Shown here piece by piece: positions 17,036 through 26,606 of a stretch of DNA of 39,264 nt. The position numbers were made by a program, and so were the translations under genes. How positions within the stretch are numbered: position 1 is the stretch's first letter; the number at the start of each line of letters is the position of its first letter. Origin of the DNA: Flavobacteriaceae bacterium. GTDB lineage: Bacteria > Bacteroidota > Bacteroidia > Flavobacteriales > Flavobacteriaceae. The notes beneath the pieces are model-generated. The model was not told the origin of the DNA. It did no database searches and was given only the letters and a program-made list of their open reading frames with translations. The stretch covers positions 1-39,264 of the forward strand of contig DAOVTC010000001.1 of NCBI GenBank assembly GCA_030633285.1. Reading direction: 5' to 3'.

Positions 17036-18238
17036 TTATTTTGAATTAACAAGATATACTTGTGTGTTATACTTTAATTTGGATTTGTTATTCTTTAATG
17101 CTTTTTGAATAGCTTTTGTTGATGTTTTAAAACTGGAGCTTATGGATTTATATAAAAGTTCGGAACTATTTTTAGAATCTCCCTCAAAAGACACAGAACC
17201 TACATCACTTGATGCCTGCTGGCCTAATTCTTTTGCAAAATCTCTAAAGCTACTATCCGGCACATAAATACCTTGAATACCATCATTATCATATAAAGAT
17301 ATTTTAACAGGTAAAATTTCATCATTTATAATAATTGTCGTGATCTCTATTTCAACACGCTGTTGCTTAAATCCATTAACTATTCCATATAAATATTTGC
17401 CTCTTTTTAATAAATGACCATCAATAAATACTTCTTCCAATAAACGAATTCGAACCCTACTCCCTTCCCAAACTTTTATTCCTTCATCTAATAAAGCTTT
17501 AATAAATGTTTCCTCATTATTAGCCTTAATCGTGTTGAAATAATTAACTGTTGCATTTTTTTGTTTGGTTAACTCATGATTTTCCAATATGTTTTCTTTT
17601 GTTGAAGTTTTCCCATTTTTTACATCTTCAATAGCTTTCTTCCTTTTGTATTTTTGAGGATTAGCAATACTATCTATAAAAAGCATTTGTTGTTTAAAAG
17701 CTTCCATTTCCTTTTCTTGCTTGTTCATTACTCTAGACTTACTTTTGTTTGGACTATGTCTAGAATTTCCAATCGAATTTATAGATAAATTGGTTGTTTT
17801 ATTTTTAGGTTGGATTTTTCCTGAAGCAATATCATGTAACCTTTGCCTACTGACTTCTGCTAGTTTTGTTGCGTTGTTTCTCTTAGCCATAGCTCCTTCA
17901 TAAGCTTGCCTAATACTATCTTTATGCATTGCTTTTATAATAGAATCTTGATATTCATTTTTCATTTTTTCTACTTTTTCAAACTCTATTATTTCAATAG
18001 CCGAATTATTTCTACTTGTCCGTAAGGCTTCTTTAAATGCTTCTAATTTATTTTTAGGCTTTTTAGATAATGAAGCATCCGGAATAGCAGTATTAATTCC
18101 TTTAGTCTCTTTCAGTTCTTGTATCCTTAAATCTTCCTTACCTTTAAAATTGCCATACAGATAGTACCCAAAAAATAAAAAGGGAAGTATAATTAAAGGA
18201 ATTACATATTTTGGTTGATTAAATTTTATTTTAGTCAT
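17036..18238 (-). CDS. traM: Conjugative transfer protein TraM (VirB10-like)
   Basis: This 400-residue protein has one N-terminal membrane helix (YVIPLIILPFLFFGYYLYG, about 11-29) and a long charged linker (about 40-240). The C-terminal VirB10-like domain includes VWEGSRVRIRLLEEVFIDGH, KRGKYLYGIVNGFKQQRVEI, ILPVKISLYDNDGIQGIYVP and the closing GQQASSDVGS. TraM spans the envelope and bridges the inner-membrane complex and TraN. Its start overlaps the TraL-position gene by 8 bases. Confidence 0.9.
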   Translation of the reverse strand: MTKIKFNQPKYVIPLIILPFLFFGYYLYGNFKGKEDLRIQELKETKGINTAIPDASLSKKPKNKLEAFKEALRTSRNNSAIEIIEFEKVEKMKNEYQDSIIKAMHKDSIRQAYEGAMAKRNNATKLAEVSRQRLHDIASGKIQPKNKTTNLSINSIGNSRHSPNKSKSRVMNKQEKEMEAFKQQMLFIDSIANPQKYKRKKAIEDVKNGKTSTKENILENHELTKQKNATVNYFNTIKANNEETFIKALLDEGIKVWEGSRVRIRLLEEVFIDGHLLKRGKYLYGIVNGFKQQRVEIEITTIIINDEILPVKISLYDNDGIQGIYVPDSSFRDFAKELGQQASSDVGSVSFEGDSKNSSELLYKSISSSFKTSTKAIQKALKNNKSKLKYNTQVYLVNSK

Positions 18239-18608
18239 GATCTAAAAATTTTTGTAATTTATTTTCAAGTTTTATTAATTCAATACTATCTATATTATTA
18301 CTACTTAACATTTCTTCATATTCTTTATAAAGATCATAGCCTTCTGAAATATTGGATAGCTTATTAATTGGAAGGACATTGTTTATTTTATCAGATTCAT
18401 ATCCGATATTTAATTCATTATTAGGTTTGTTTTTTGCAGTATTTGACCTGTTAAGAAAGACAAATACTACTCCAAAAAAAACGATAAGAAACATTGTTAT
18501 TATCACAGTTTTTTCTCTACCTAAAGTTTTTTGTTTAACCCATAGATTAAATGATTCTTGATTTGATAGAGCTTCGTTATTTTTACTTGACAGTTTATTA
18601 ATTTCCAT
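18231..18608 (-). CDS. Small membrane protein in the TraL position
   Basis: This 125-residue protein has one membrane helix near residues 36-53 (VIITMFLIVFFGVVFVFL) with a charged N-terminal cytoplasmic tail and an acidic periplasmic tail. It lies directly between TraK and TraM, where traL stands in Bacteroidota conjugative transposons, with no gap to TraK and an 8-base overlap to TraM. No sequence motif beyond the topology is recognised, so the TraL label rests on position. Confidence 0.7.
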   Translation of the reverse strand: MEINKLSSKNNEALSNQESFNLWVKQKTLGREKTVIITMFLIVFFGVVFVFLNRSNTAKNKPNNELNIGYESDKINNVLPINKLSNISEGYDLYKEYEEMLSSNNIDSIELIKLENKLQKFLDHD

Positions 18609-19223
18609 TTAAAACCCTTTTTTTTGTTTGAAACTAATATCCTTATTTACAACCGTTCTCCAATCCGTTATTATTACCCCGTGAGGATTATTTTCGGAAC
18701 GTGGTATGTCATGTATTTTTCCTGTGGTCACAATTGTTCTGTTGATAATAGAGGAGCGTCTATCAATACGCTGTGTTCCGTAATATGTAAAAAACATGGT
18801 TTTCATATTTACATTAATACTATCCGTCATAATTGAAAGTACCGCGGAACTGGATAGAATACGACTATAGTAACCTTTCTCCTTAAGATTATTATGCTCC
18901 ATAAGTCCTGTTTCATCAATTAAATACATGGCTTTATTCAGATTATTTTGTATAAATTTATCATCAGGAGGTAGTGTAAAAAACAAATTATGGAATAAAT
19001 TAACATGTGATTTATATTCTACTTCCCTATTAGATTTTTGATTTGTTCTATTCACTAAGATTGGAATTCCTGCATCTAGAACATAAATATTCTGCCTTTC
19101 AAAATTTATTTGTTTATAGGCAAAGTACAATGAGCCAATAGAGATTAATACAGAAGCAATTAATCCGATAATAGAAATTATTGTTGCTATTTTAACTCTG
19201 TTTTCAATATTTTTAATGATCAT
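18609..19223 (-). CDS. traK: Conjugative transfer protein TraK (VirB8-like)
   Basis: This 204-residue protein has an N-terminal membrane helix (about 10-35) and then a periplasmic domain with the TraK pattern: ILVNRTNQKSNREVEYKSHV, NLFHNLFFTLPPDDKFI, NNLNKAMYLIDETG, and a C-terminal TTGKIHDIPRSENNPHG with ITDWRTV. VirB8-like TraK proteins nucleate the inner-membrane complex. The gene is flanked by TraJ (9 bases upstream) and the TraL-position gene. Confidence 0.92.
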   Translation of the reverse strand: MIIKNIENRVKIATIISIIGLIASVLISIGSLYFAYKQINFERQNIYVLDAGIPILVNRTNQKSNREVEYKSHVNLFHNLFFTLPPDDKFIQNNLNKAMYLIDETGLMEHNNLKEKGYYSRILSSSAVLSIMTDSINVNMKTMFFTYYGTQRIDRRSSIINRTIVTTGKIHDIPRSENNPHGVIITDWRTVVNKDISFKQKKGF

Positions 19224-19232
19224 AGTTTTGAA

Positions 19233-20234
19233 TTATTTTGTTATTACTCTTACCGCTTTTCCTGCTGTTCCCATTGCTTTGTTAAATAATTGAGAAGTAG
19301 AACCTGAATGTAAGACCCATGAAGAGATAATTGGGACGCAAATCATACCTATACCTCCTACTACTAATGCTACAAGAAAACTTGTTTCTGCTACATTAAC
19401 ACCACCTAAATATGCCATGAGATTTCTAAGCCCTTGTTCTCCCGGAGTATTGAGCAAGGTTTCATAAAAATGATTTTCTTTTATAATAGCAACCTTTACA
19501 TGGGTCAATGCCAATATCATAGCAACATAGCCAAACATGCCATATAACATAACACCGACATATTTTGATATCCATTGTATATAAGAATCTCTAAAAGCAG
19601 GTATGATACTTACTGCAAAACTCAGTGGTCCAATGATGGCCAACATATTTGAAAAAAGAATTTTTGCATATAGTAATAAGTATTGCATTACTTTAAAGAA
19701 AATAACAACTACCATTTCTAAAAGTTCTTTTAATATTAATTTTAATTTTGCTTGAATTAATATCCTTGCCCTACCCATTGCTCCAATTATTTCATCCATT
19801 CCAGGAATCATAGAGGAATTGGTTTCATCTAGTTGATTCAAAGGCTCTGTTTCCTCATATATTCTTTCATTAACAGCTGTAATTAACTGTATTCTTCTAA
19901 TAAACAAATCATTTATTTCTACACGTTGATTTACAAATCTATCTTTTGCCTTTTCTTCTAATGCATTTAATGGGTCATCTATTAAACTTAAAAAAGGTAT
20001 CCAAAGAATTACTACCATAGTAAGTCCAAAAGGTCTTAAAAGTGGCAATACTTCAAACTTTGAATCACCCGTCATTAATGCGTATGATTTAACAGAGAAA
20101 TAGATCAACATTAGTAAAGCACATAAAGATTGAGCATCCAAAATAAAAGTGCTTGCATAAGATCTCAAATAACCATTTAAAAGTCTTAATTCATTTAATA
20201 CATTTTCATCAATTAGATGTAAAATTTCTTCCAT
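19233..20234 (-). CDS. traJ: Conjugative transfer protein TraJ (VirB6-like)
   Basis: This 333-residue polytopic protein has about six hydrophobic segments, among them LCALLMLIYFSVKSYALM, LLEMVVVIFFKVMQYLLLYA, MLAIIGPLSFAVSIIPAFRD, VGVMLYGMFGYVAMILAL and FLVALVVGGIGMICVPIISS. The central GPLSFAVSIIPAFRDSYIQW motif is characteristic of Bacteroidota TraJ. VirB6-like TraJ forms the inner-membrane DNA passage. No signal peptide is seen, as expected. Confidence 0.9.
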   Translation of the reverse strand: MEEILHLIDENVLNELRLLNGYLRSYASTFILDAQSLCALLMLIYFSVKSYALMTGDSKFEVLPLLRPFGLTMVVILWIPFLSLIDDPLNALEEKAKDRFVNQRVEINDLFIRRIQLITAVNERIYEETEPLNQLDETNSSMIPGMDEIIGAMGRARILIQAKLKLILKELLEMVVVIFFKVMQYLLLYAKILFSNMLAIIGPLSFAVSIIPAFRDSYIQWISKYVGVMLYGMFGYVAMILALTHVKVAIIKENHFYETLLNTPGEQGLRNLMAYLGGVNVAETSFLVALVVGGIGMICVPIISSWVLHSGSTSQLFNKAMGTAGKAVRVITK

Positions 20235-20240
20235 AAAATA

Positions 20241-20825
20241 TTAGTTTAATTTCAACTTAATTGTTTGATTATAGAAATTTAAAAACTTTAAGAAGTCCAA
20301 AAGTTCTTCCATATAAATATGGATAGATTTTGTTTTTTCAACATCTGCTACATAGGAATCCAATGTAATATCAATGTTTTGCCGAATGGTTAAATATTGC
20401 TCTTGCAAAATGCCAAAATAAACTAGTTCAATTTCAAAATCAATACTTGTTTCAAATGCTTTTTGAATTGCTTTATCTAATTTTTCTACCTTTGGTCTTT
20501 GTGTAAGAATCCAGTTTTTATTTAATGTGCGATCAAGAGCATTATAAGTTTCATTTGTATATGTACTATCGGTTTGCCTTTCAAAAATATCATAATGATC
20601 CCAATAAATAGCCCATTGTGACATTTGTCTTGCTCTAGTATACATAGTTCTTCTATCGTCTTTCTTATATTTACTGTTTGCTATATAGAAATACCACCAA
20701 GGTCGCCATTCATCCCAAATCCTAAATGATGTTCGTTGAAAAGCATGTTTATTCATATCCACATCCAATTGAGCATATGATTTTATAGAGAATAGTACAA
20801 TCGCTATGACAATGATTTTTCTCAT
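20241..20825 (-). CDS. Secreted protein of unknown function in the tra operon
   Basis: This 194-residue protein has a signal peptide (IIVIAIVLFSIKSYAQ) and a tryptophan-rich early region (RIWDEWRPWWYFYIANSKY, QWAIYWDHYDIF), then helices. It has no clear family. It lies between the fourfold TraI-like genes and TraJ with gaps of 5-6 bases. It does not share the NLMN...RLD signature of the TraI-like group. A periplasmic mating-channel accessory role is inferred from location only. Confidence 0.7.
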   Translation of the reverse strand: MRKIIVIAIVLFSIKSYAQLDVDMNKHAFQRTSFRIWDEWRPWWYFYIANSKYKKDDRRTMYTRARQMSQWAIYWDHYDIFERQTDSTYTNETYNALDRTLNKNWILTQRPKVEKLDKAIQKAFETSIDFEIELVYFGILQEQYLTIRQNIDITLDSYVADVEKTKSIHIYMEELLDFLKFLNFYNQTIKLKLN

Positions 20826-20830
20826 TAGGA

Positions 20831-21490
20831 TTAATTCTTAAAAATTATTTTGTAATCTTGTTCTACGTCTTTTAATACTTGCATATAATCCACTTTAAAA
20901 AGAATTTTGCTAAGATCTTTCAATGTAGAGATCGTTGAAGAAAATTTTACTGTTGTTAAAACCTCAAAAGAAAAGTTTCTTAGTTTATACATTTCTTTTT
21001 TTAGATTATACATTAGATCTAACCGTTCAACACTACTCATTAAATTTTTTTGCCCTCCTAAGGTCGCTATATACAAATCAGCTAATACATAATAAGTTTC
21101 TTCTAGCAATCTCAATTCAGCATTTGAAGCAACTATCATTAATTGAGGATCATCTTTTGCATATTCAAAAGCTTCACTTTGAAATTGAATAATCTCTTGG
21201 CTAACCCTATTAATTTCTTCTATCAATTTTGCTGTTTCAATAGTATTCTCAACTTCACTCAATGAGTTGTAATACCTCTCTTTTAAAACAATCAAAGCCG
21301 CTGTTTGATATGCAATATTTTCAGAAGCTTTTCTTATCAATTCTTGATCTTCTTTTATCGATTTTAAAGATTGCTGCTCTGGGACAGAAGCTTCCAAAAC
21401 TGAGGGCAATATCCGCAAGCCATTTTGTCCATATTGAGAATAAATAGGAATAGAAAGTAATAACAAAAAAGTAAATATTAATTTATCCAT
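20831..21490 (-). CDS. TraI/VirB5-like paralogue 4 (secreted, helical)
   Basis: This 219-residue protein has a signal peptide (LIFTFLLLLSIPIYSQ). A helical body carries the group signature NLMSSVERLDLM near residue 160 and ends in YKIIFKN. It is the fourth of four consecutive paralogues (20831-23483). The layout resembles TraI (DUF4141) of Bacteroidota conjugative transposons, which stands in for VirB5, but the assignment is by pattern and position. It is the most diverged of the four at the N-terminus (YGQNGLRILPSVLEASVPEQ). Confidence 0.7.
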   Translation of the reverse strand: MDKLIFTFLLLLSIPIYSQYGQNGLRILPSVLEASVPEQQSLKSIKEDQELIRKASENIAYQTAALIVLKERYYNSLSEVENTIETAKLIEEINRVSQEIIQFQSEAFEYAKDDPQLMIVASNAELRLLEETYYVLADLYIATLGGQKNLMSSVERLDLMYNLKKEMYKLRNFSFEVLTTVKFSSTISTLKDLSKILFKVDYMQVLKDVEQDYKIIFKN

Positions 21491-21496
21491 ATCACA

Positions 21497-22159
21497 TTAT
21501 TTAAAAATGGTAGTATAATCTGTTAACATCCTGTTATAGATAGTTTCATAGTCAAGATTTAAAATGATTTTTTTAATATCTAATCCATTAACATTTTCAA
21601 TTATAATAGCCCCTTTAATAACTTTATAGATTTGTAAAGCTTGAATTTTGAGCTTATCCAGTTCCGTTAATATATTATTCATGAAGTCTAGTCGTTCATA
21701 AGAATTCATCAAGTTTACTTTACCCTCTTTTGTGGCAATGAGTAAATCTGTAAATAAATAAGTTGTTTGTTTTAACAGTTCAACTTCCTGAGCAGCAACA
21801 ATAGTTAGTAAATAAGGGTAATCTTTAACCAATTCATAGGTTAACTCTTGTATCTCAAAAAGTCCCTTAGAATGTTCGGTAATTCTAATTAAGGTTGATG
21901 CACTTTGCACCAAGTTATCAACTTTAGATAGTGAGTTATACAACTTTTTCTCAATGTCTAAAAGCATTTGAGCTTCTAAGGCAATAGTACTATTTGCTAT
22001 TAAAATCTCATTTTGATTATCCCTAATAGATTCCAAACTCATTTTTTCAGTATTCCAAGCAATAACTACCCCTCCTGCTACAAGACCTCCATCTATTCCA
22101 TATTGAGAAAACACAGAAAATGATTTAAGAATACATAGAATGACTATTAAATATTTCAT
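21497..22159 (-). CDS. TraI/VirB5-like paralogue 3 (secreted, helical)
   Basis: This 220-residue protein has a signal peptide (YLIVILCILKSFSVFSQ), then YGIDGGLVAGGVV and long helices. The shared signature is NLMNSYERLDFMNNIL near residue 150, and the C-terminus YTTIFK matches its neighbours. Its start overlaps the preceding paralogue by 4 bases, so the copies are translationally coupled. It likely acts in the periplasm or at the pilus tip, if it is truly VirB5-like. Confidence 0.7.
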   Translation of the reverse strand: MKYLIVILCILKSFSVFSQYGIDGGLVAGGVVIAWNTEKMSLESIRDNQNEILIANSTIALEAQMLLDIEKKLYNSLSKVDNLVQSASTLIRITEHSKGLFEIQELTYELVKDYPYLLTIVAAQEVELLKQTTYLFTDLLIATKEGKVNLMNSYERLDFMNNILTELDKLKIQALQIYKVIKGAIIIENVNGLDIKKIILNLDYETIYNRMLTDYTTIFK

Positions 22160-22821
22160 TGTTTGAATACTGTATTATAATTTATAAGAGCTTCATTATA
22201 TATTTTTTGATAGTCCAGTTGAAAATTTATATTATTGATTCCTAATTGAGCTAAAATATCCATGTAACTAGCTCCTTTTAACAAATAATAAAATTTCTGT
22301 GCTGAATCCCTTAATTCAAGCATTTCGCTTAAAATCATACGCATGACATCTAAGCGATTTTTACTGTTTAATAAATTTGTTTCTGATTCTTTAGTAGCAA
22401 TTATTAAGTCATTCATTAAATAAGCTACTTCCCTAATAAGTTTAATTTCTTGTTGTATTGCGATTGACAATAATTCAGGCTTTTCTTTAACAACTTCAAA
22501 GGTTTTTTCTTGCCAAGCAAAAATATCTTCTGAATACCTGTATATTTTTAAAATAATTTTTGCGTCACTAATAATGTTATCCACTTCAGACAAACCATCT
22601 ATTAATTTTTTCTCAACAGTAGCCAAAGCAGCCTCTTCTAGTGCAATAACTGCAGATGAAATTAAAATTCTTTGTTGATCTGATTCTATATCATCCAAAT
22701 AACCTTGTTCAATAATCGATGTAGAAATAATGCCTCCCAAAACGACTGCACCATCAGCACCATATTGAGCATATGTTGAAAAAAAAGTGATTGTCATAAA
22801 AAGAAATATTATTATTCTCAT
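22156..22821 (-). CDS. TraI/VirB5-like paralogue 2 (secreted, helical)
   Basis: This 221-residue protein has a signal peptide (IIIFLFMTITFFSTYAQ). The mature start YGADGAVVLGGI resembles paralogue 3. The signature NLLNSKNRLDVMRMIL and the C-terminus YNTVFKQ match the group. It is closest to paralogue 3 by the common YGxDG mature start, which suggests that tandem duplication made this pair. Role as for the group. Confidence 0.7.
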   Translation of the reverse strand: MRIIIFLFMTITFFSTYAQYGADGAVVLGGIISTSIIEQGYLDDIESDQQRILISSAVIALEEAALATVEKKLIDGLSEVDNIISDAKIILKIYRYSEDIFAWQEKTFEVVKEKPELLSIAIQQEIKLIREVAYLMNDLIIATKESETNLLNSKNRLDVMRMILSEMLELRDSAQKFYYLLKGASYMDILAQLGINNINFQLDYQKIYNEALINYNTVFKQ

Positions 22822-22826
22822 AGGTA

Positions 22827-23483
22827 TTATTTAAAAATTATATCATATTCACGTTTTAAACTCTTGTAGATTTCATTGTATTCAACATGAAGATTTAATG
22901 TGTTTTGAATTATAAAATCTAAACCATTTGTATAAATTGAGGATTCTACCAGTTTGTAAATAAAAAAAGCAGTTTCTTTCAAATCGCTCAAATCATGGAG
23001 TACTTTTTGCATCACATCCAATCTTTGTTTATTGTTCATTAGGTTGAACTTAGATTCTTTGGTTACCATTAAAAGGTTAGTCATAATTGCCGTGGCTTCT
23101 TTAATCAAATCAATTTCTGCTTTTCCTGCCAACAACATTAATTCTGGTCTATCCTTAGCAATTTCATAAGTCATATCTTGTAATTCAATAATGTCTTTTG
23201 AAAATTCAATTATTTGTAAAAATACCTGGGCATTATCTACAATAACTTGCACCTTTTCGTAAGCTCTATGAAGTTTTTGTTCTACAAAAATTAATTCAGC
23301 TGTAGAATATGCAAGTAACGTTGTGGGTATTAAAATCTTTTCTTGATTCAATTCTATTTCATCTAGTAGATCTCTCTCAGCTTTATGTACCGAAGCAACG
23401 GCAGCAACGACAATATAATCATCCGTTTGACCAAAACTAACAGTGGTCAATACGCTAAAAATTAGAATTAGAATTATTTTCAA
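22827..23483 (-). CDS. TraI/VirB5-like paralogue 1 (secreted, helical)
   Basis: This 218-residue protein has a signal peptide (IILILIFSVLTTVSFGQ). The body is almost all helix, with FSKDIIELQDMTYEIAKDRP and the signature NLMNNKQRLDVMQKVL; the C-terminus is YDIIFK. It follows the VirB4 gene by 10 bases, the place of TraI in Bacteroidota conjugative transposons. It is therefore the best candidate for the ancestral copy. Confidence 0.75.
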   Translation of the reverse strand: MKIILILIFSVLTTVSFGQTDDYIVVAAVASVHKAERDLLDEIELNQEKILIPTTLLAYSTAELIFVEQKLHRAYEKVQVIVDNAQVFLQIIEFSKDIIELQDMTYEIAKDRPELMLLAGKAEIDLIKEATAIMTNLLMVTKESKFNLMNNKQRLDVMQKVLHDLSDLKETAFFIYKLVESSIYTNGLDFIIQNTLNLHVEYNEIYKSLKREYDIIFK

Positions 23484-23493
23484 AATAATTGAT

Positions 23494-25962
23494 TTAAGTT
23501 GTTTTTATTACCAGTTGTTTTTTAGTTTCCTTTAAAAGAGCATCTTTATTATTCGTTACCCTAGTGCAAAAAAGTGTTAAACTTAAGCCACTCTCTTTAA
23601 AATCATTTACAAACTCGTCAATAGAAATTCTATAAGAATCAAACATTTCTAAATAAACAGCGATAGCCGTTTTTTCTCTTTTTTCAGTTGTATAGGTCAG
23701 GTATTCTTCAAAAGAAACTTCCACTCCATAAACTTCTCCTTGCATGCCTCTTTTGATATAAACTTCTTTGAAACGATTGCGATTATCTTTATTATCCAAT
23801 TGATTTATTGTGAATATTTTTTTTTGCTCAACATCATTTAGAGATAATAATGAAAATACATCTTTATAATTTTCTTTGAACTTAGCTTGATCTAATAAGA
23901 TGATGGTGTCAGAATTATTAATGATAGAATTTTTTACAATTTCATTCGAAATGATATCTTCGAGCTCTTGGGTTACAACAACAGCTTCACCCCAAAATTT
24001 ACGTACTGTTTTATATACATAAAGAATATAACTAGCCATCATAGGACTTGCTATTGCTTTCCACGCTTCTTCAATAATTAATGCTTTTCTGTTATTTTTA
24101 TGTCGCATTTTTTGAAGAAATACGTCCATGATTATAATTGTAGTAATTGGGAATAATATTTTATTATCCTTAATATTATCAATTTCAAATACGATAAATT
24201 TTTCATCAAATAAACTTGCATCAACAGGTGAATTTAATATTTGATCATATTCTCCCCCCTTGTAAAATTTTTTAAGTATATAAGCATAACTTTCAACATC
24301 AATATGAATTCGTTCCTTCGTTCTAGTGTCTTCCATTTTTTTTATGGAGAACTCATAAAAAGAATTAAAGTTTAGATCTTCTTTTTTGGTAACACCTGAA
24401 AAAAAAGTATCGTAATAAGCAGAAACAATATTGATAAGAACACTATCTTCGACTTGATTTAAAGTGCCATCTGCTCCTTTCCAAAGTAAACCAACCAATG
24501 ATTTCAAAAAATCACGTTTTTCTTCGTTATATTCCTTTTTAGAAAGTAAAAAAGGATTCATAGTTATTGGATTTTCTTCGGTATAAGTGATGTACTTTCC
24601 ATTATTATATTTGCATAACCCATAGTAACTATGCCCCGTATCTACAAGAATAATATCTGTGTCTTGCTCAAAATACTGCTTAACAAGAGTATTCATAAAA
24701 AATGATTTACCACTACCCGAAGGACCTAGAACAAATTTATTTCTATTGTTGATTCTTCCAGTTTCCATGGGTAGATCAGAAGTATCTATTGCAACAGGCA
24801 CACCTTGTCGATTTGTTAAATAAATTTGAAAATTTGAATCTTCACTTAATACTGGAGATTCCTTATACATTAAAGCAACCGCAGGGTCAGAAGTAATAAA
24901 GAATTTATCATAATCTTTTAAATCATAACTATGACCAGGGAAAGAACAAATAAATAATTCTTTTTGATTATAACTGTTACTAGATGGAATTAATCCAAAA
25001 TTAAAGAGATTGCTTTCAATAAAATTGGTAGCTATATCGACATCATTAAGGCTTCCAAATAATAAAATATTATAATGTGCATAGACTAATAATTCATTAC
25101 TACGGGCAATGAGCCCTAGAACATTATCAATATCTTCCACACAAAGATCATTTGCAGGATCGGGAATACCTGAATGTTTTTTTCGCTTTCCTTCTAGTTT
25201 AAGAATTTCTTTTTTTTGAAAAGGAATAGAAACTACTTGGTGGTAAACTACACTGGTACAATCAGGAATAGCATCTAAAAAAGTCATAATATCGGCTGGG
25301 AATTCATATCCAATATTAAGGTTTGTATAAGGCTTTATTCTATCTGGAAAATTAACTTCATCTATATCAATTAAAGAAATTGATTTTAAAATGTTTTTTC
25401 CAAAATCTATATGTTCAGGAGTTACTTTAAAGTTTCTTATGCTAAAAGAATCATCTACAAAATTAAAGGATAAATATCTCTTAATAAATAATTCTACTTC
25501 TTGTTTTTCCATCGCTTTTGCAGAGAATCCAGCTCCTTTAAGCAAGGAAATTATTTTTGTTATTTTTTTAATAAATGCATCAAATTCTTTTGGATTATAT
25601 TGAAAAAATGCGGAACGAGTAGTGTTTTTTGTAATTGTTATATAACTAATAGTATCATGATAAACTCTTCCTTCAAAATGTTTAAAATACTTTTTTGATA
25701 AATAGTCATCTGCTTTTTTTCCTTTATATTTCTTTTTAGAAAAAATATCATGTTTTTGAAATGTATAACCTTCTCCTAATATTTTGAGTATGTTCGTAAT
25801 TGTAGCATGAAAGTCATAATAAGCATGTTGATTACCAGAAAACTTTTGAATAGAATTTACAATTGATAAGATAACTGAAAAATCTCCCATTTTATGATAA
25901 ACTACTGCGTAAGTATCTTTATCAATACCTACATATGATAATTCAAACGCTTTCTTTTTCAT
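23494..25962 (-). CDS. traG: Conjugation ATPase TraG (VirB4-like)
   Basis: This 822-residue cytoplasmic ATPase has Walker A GPSGSGKS near residue 412, with FFMNTLVKQYFEQDTDIILV after it. Walker B KALIIEEAWKA lies near residue 625, followed by the VTQELEDIISNEIV sensor region. The N-terminal ~400 residues match the VirB4 N-terminal domain. It powers assembly and substrate transfer through the type IV channel. It starts 20 bases before the end of TraF. Length and motifs are those of an intact family member. Confidence 0.95.
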   Translation of the reverse strand: MKKKAFELSYVGIDKDTYAVVYHKMGDFSVILSIVNSIQKFSGNQHAYYDFHATITNILKILGEGYTFQKHDIFSKKKYKGKKADDYLSKKYFKHFEGRVYHDTISYITITKNTTRSAFFQYNPKEFDAFIKKITKIISLLKGAGFSAKAMEKQEVELFIKRYLSFNFVDDSFSIRNFKVTPEHIDFGKNILKSISLIDIDEVNFPDRIKPYTNLNIGYEFPADIMTFLDAIPDCTSVVYHQVVSIPFQKKEILKLEGKRKKHSGIPDPANDLCVEDIDNVLGLIARSNELLVYAHYNILLFGSLNDVDIATNFIESNLFNFGLIPSSNSYNQKELFICSFPGHSYDLKDYDKFFITSDPAVALMYKESPVLSEDSNFQIYLTNRQGVPVAIDTSDLPMETGRINNRNKFVLGPSGSGKSFFMNTLVKQYFEQDTDIILVDTGHSYYGLCKYNNGKYITYTEENPITMNPFLLSKKEYNEEKRDFLKSLVGLLWKGADGTLNQVEDSVLINIVSAYYDTFFSGVTKKEDLNFNSFYEFSIKKMEDTRTKERIHIDVESYAYILKKFYKGGEYDQILNSPVDASLFDEKFIVFEIDNIKDNKILFPITTIIIMDVFLQKMRHKNNRKALIIEEAWKAIASPMMASYILYVYKTVRKFWGEAVVVTQELEDIISNEIVKNSIINNSDTIILLDQAKFKENYKDVFSLLSLNDVEQKKIFTINQLDNKDNRNRFKEVYIKRGMQGEVYGVEVSFEEYLTYTTEKREKTAIAVYLEMFDSYRISIDEFVNDFKESGLSLTLFCTRVTNNKDALLKETKKQLVIKTT

Positions 25963-26254
25963 TCCTTCTTAACTTAAAATTATTGGCTGAGATAAAGATT
26001 CCGGTATCTTTGTTTTTTGAATACAAACCTTTTTTTTGTTGAGTGGCAAGCATAAAGAACCCTCCAAATAAACCGCCACCAAGAGCAATGATTCCCATAT
26101 AAAAATTAGCTATTGCTGTTGTAATACCACTAACAATAAATGATAAGAAAATAATTGCCAAACCTCTATAAATAAATTTACCTTTGAACCCTTTAAATAC
26201 AAGGGGTGCTTGCAACCCCTTGTATACAATGTATTCTTTATTTTTTTTCATCAT
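25943..26254 (-). CDS. traF: TraF (DUF4133, VirB3-like)
   Basis: This 103-residue protein opens with VYKGLQAPLVFKGFKGKFIY, has two membrane helices (IYRGLAIIFLSFIVSGITTA, GIIALGGGLFGGFFMLAT) and ends with a basic tail. This is the DUF4133 TraF pattern, the VirB3 counterpart that works with VirB4. It is coupled to TraE upstream (TAATG) and overlaps TraG by 20 bases. Confidence 0.9.
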   Translation of the reverse strand: MMKKNKEYIVYKGLQAPLVFKGFKGKFIYRGLAIIFLSFIVSGITTAIANFYMGIIALGGGLFGGFFMLATQQKKGLYSKNKDTGIFISANNFKLRRNEKESV

Positions 26255-26568
26255 TAAAGACCAAAGAAAGATTTAAGAACAACACCTACTACTACCAAAA
26301 AGATACAAGCTCCGAACCACCCCATCAATAATTTGTTTACATTTTGATCGCCAGCATTCCATGCGATATAAACACGAATACCTCCAATTAATCCAACAAT
26401 ACCACCTATAGCTAGTATTAGATTACTTACACTATCAAAAAAACCGGCTATTTCTTGTGCGGCTGTATCGATTCCAACTTGACCATTGGCTGTTTGTGCA
26501 ATTCCAGAACCTGCAATCAAGAAAACTGAAAAGAATAAGACATTCTTTATTTTACTTAAATTCAACAT
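26254..26568 (-). CDS. traE: TraE (DUF4134, VirB2-like pilin)
   Basis: This 104-residue protein has an N-terminal signal (VLFFSVFLIAGSGIAQ). Two hydrophobic segments, SVSNLILAIGGIVGLIGGIR and GWFGACIFLVVVGVVLKSFF, are joined by a short loop (YIAWNAGDQNVN). This matches DUF4134 TraE, the proposed pilin-like subunit. It is preceded by a second, similar gene at 26607. Confidence 0.9.
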   Translation of the reverse strand: MLNLSKIKNVLFFSVFLIAGSGIAQTANGQVGIDTAAQEIAGFFDSVSNLILAIGGIVGLIGGIRVYIAWNAGDQNVNKLLMGWFGACIFLVVVGVVLKSFFGL

Positions 26569-26606
26569 AGATTTATATATAAAGATTAATAATCATTTTT
26601 TAAAAA

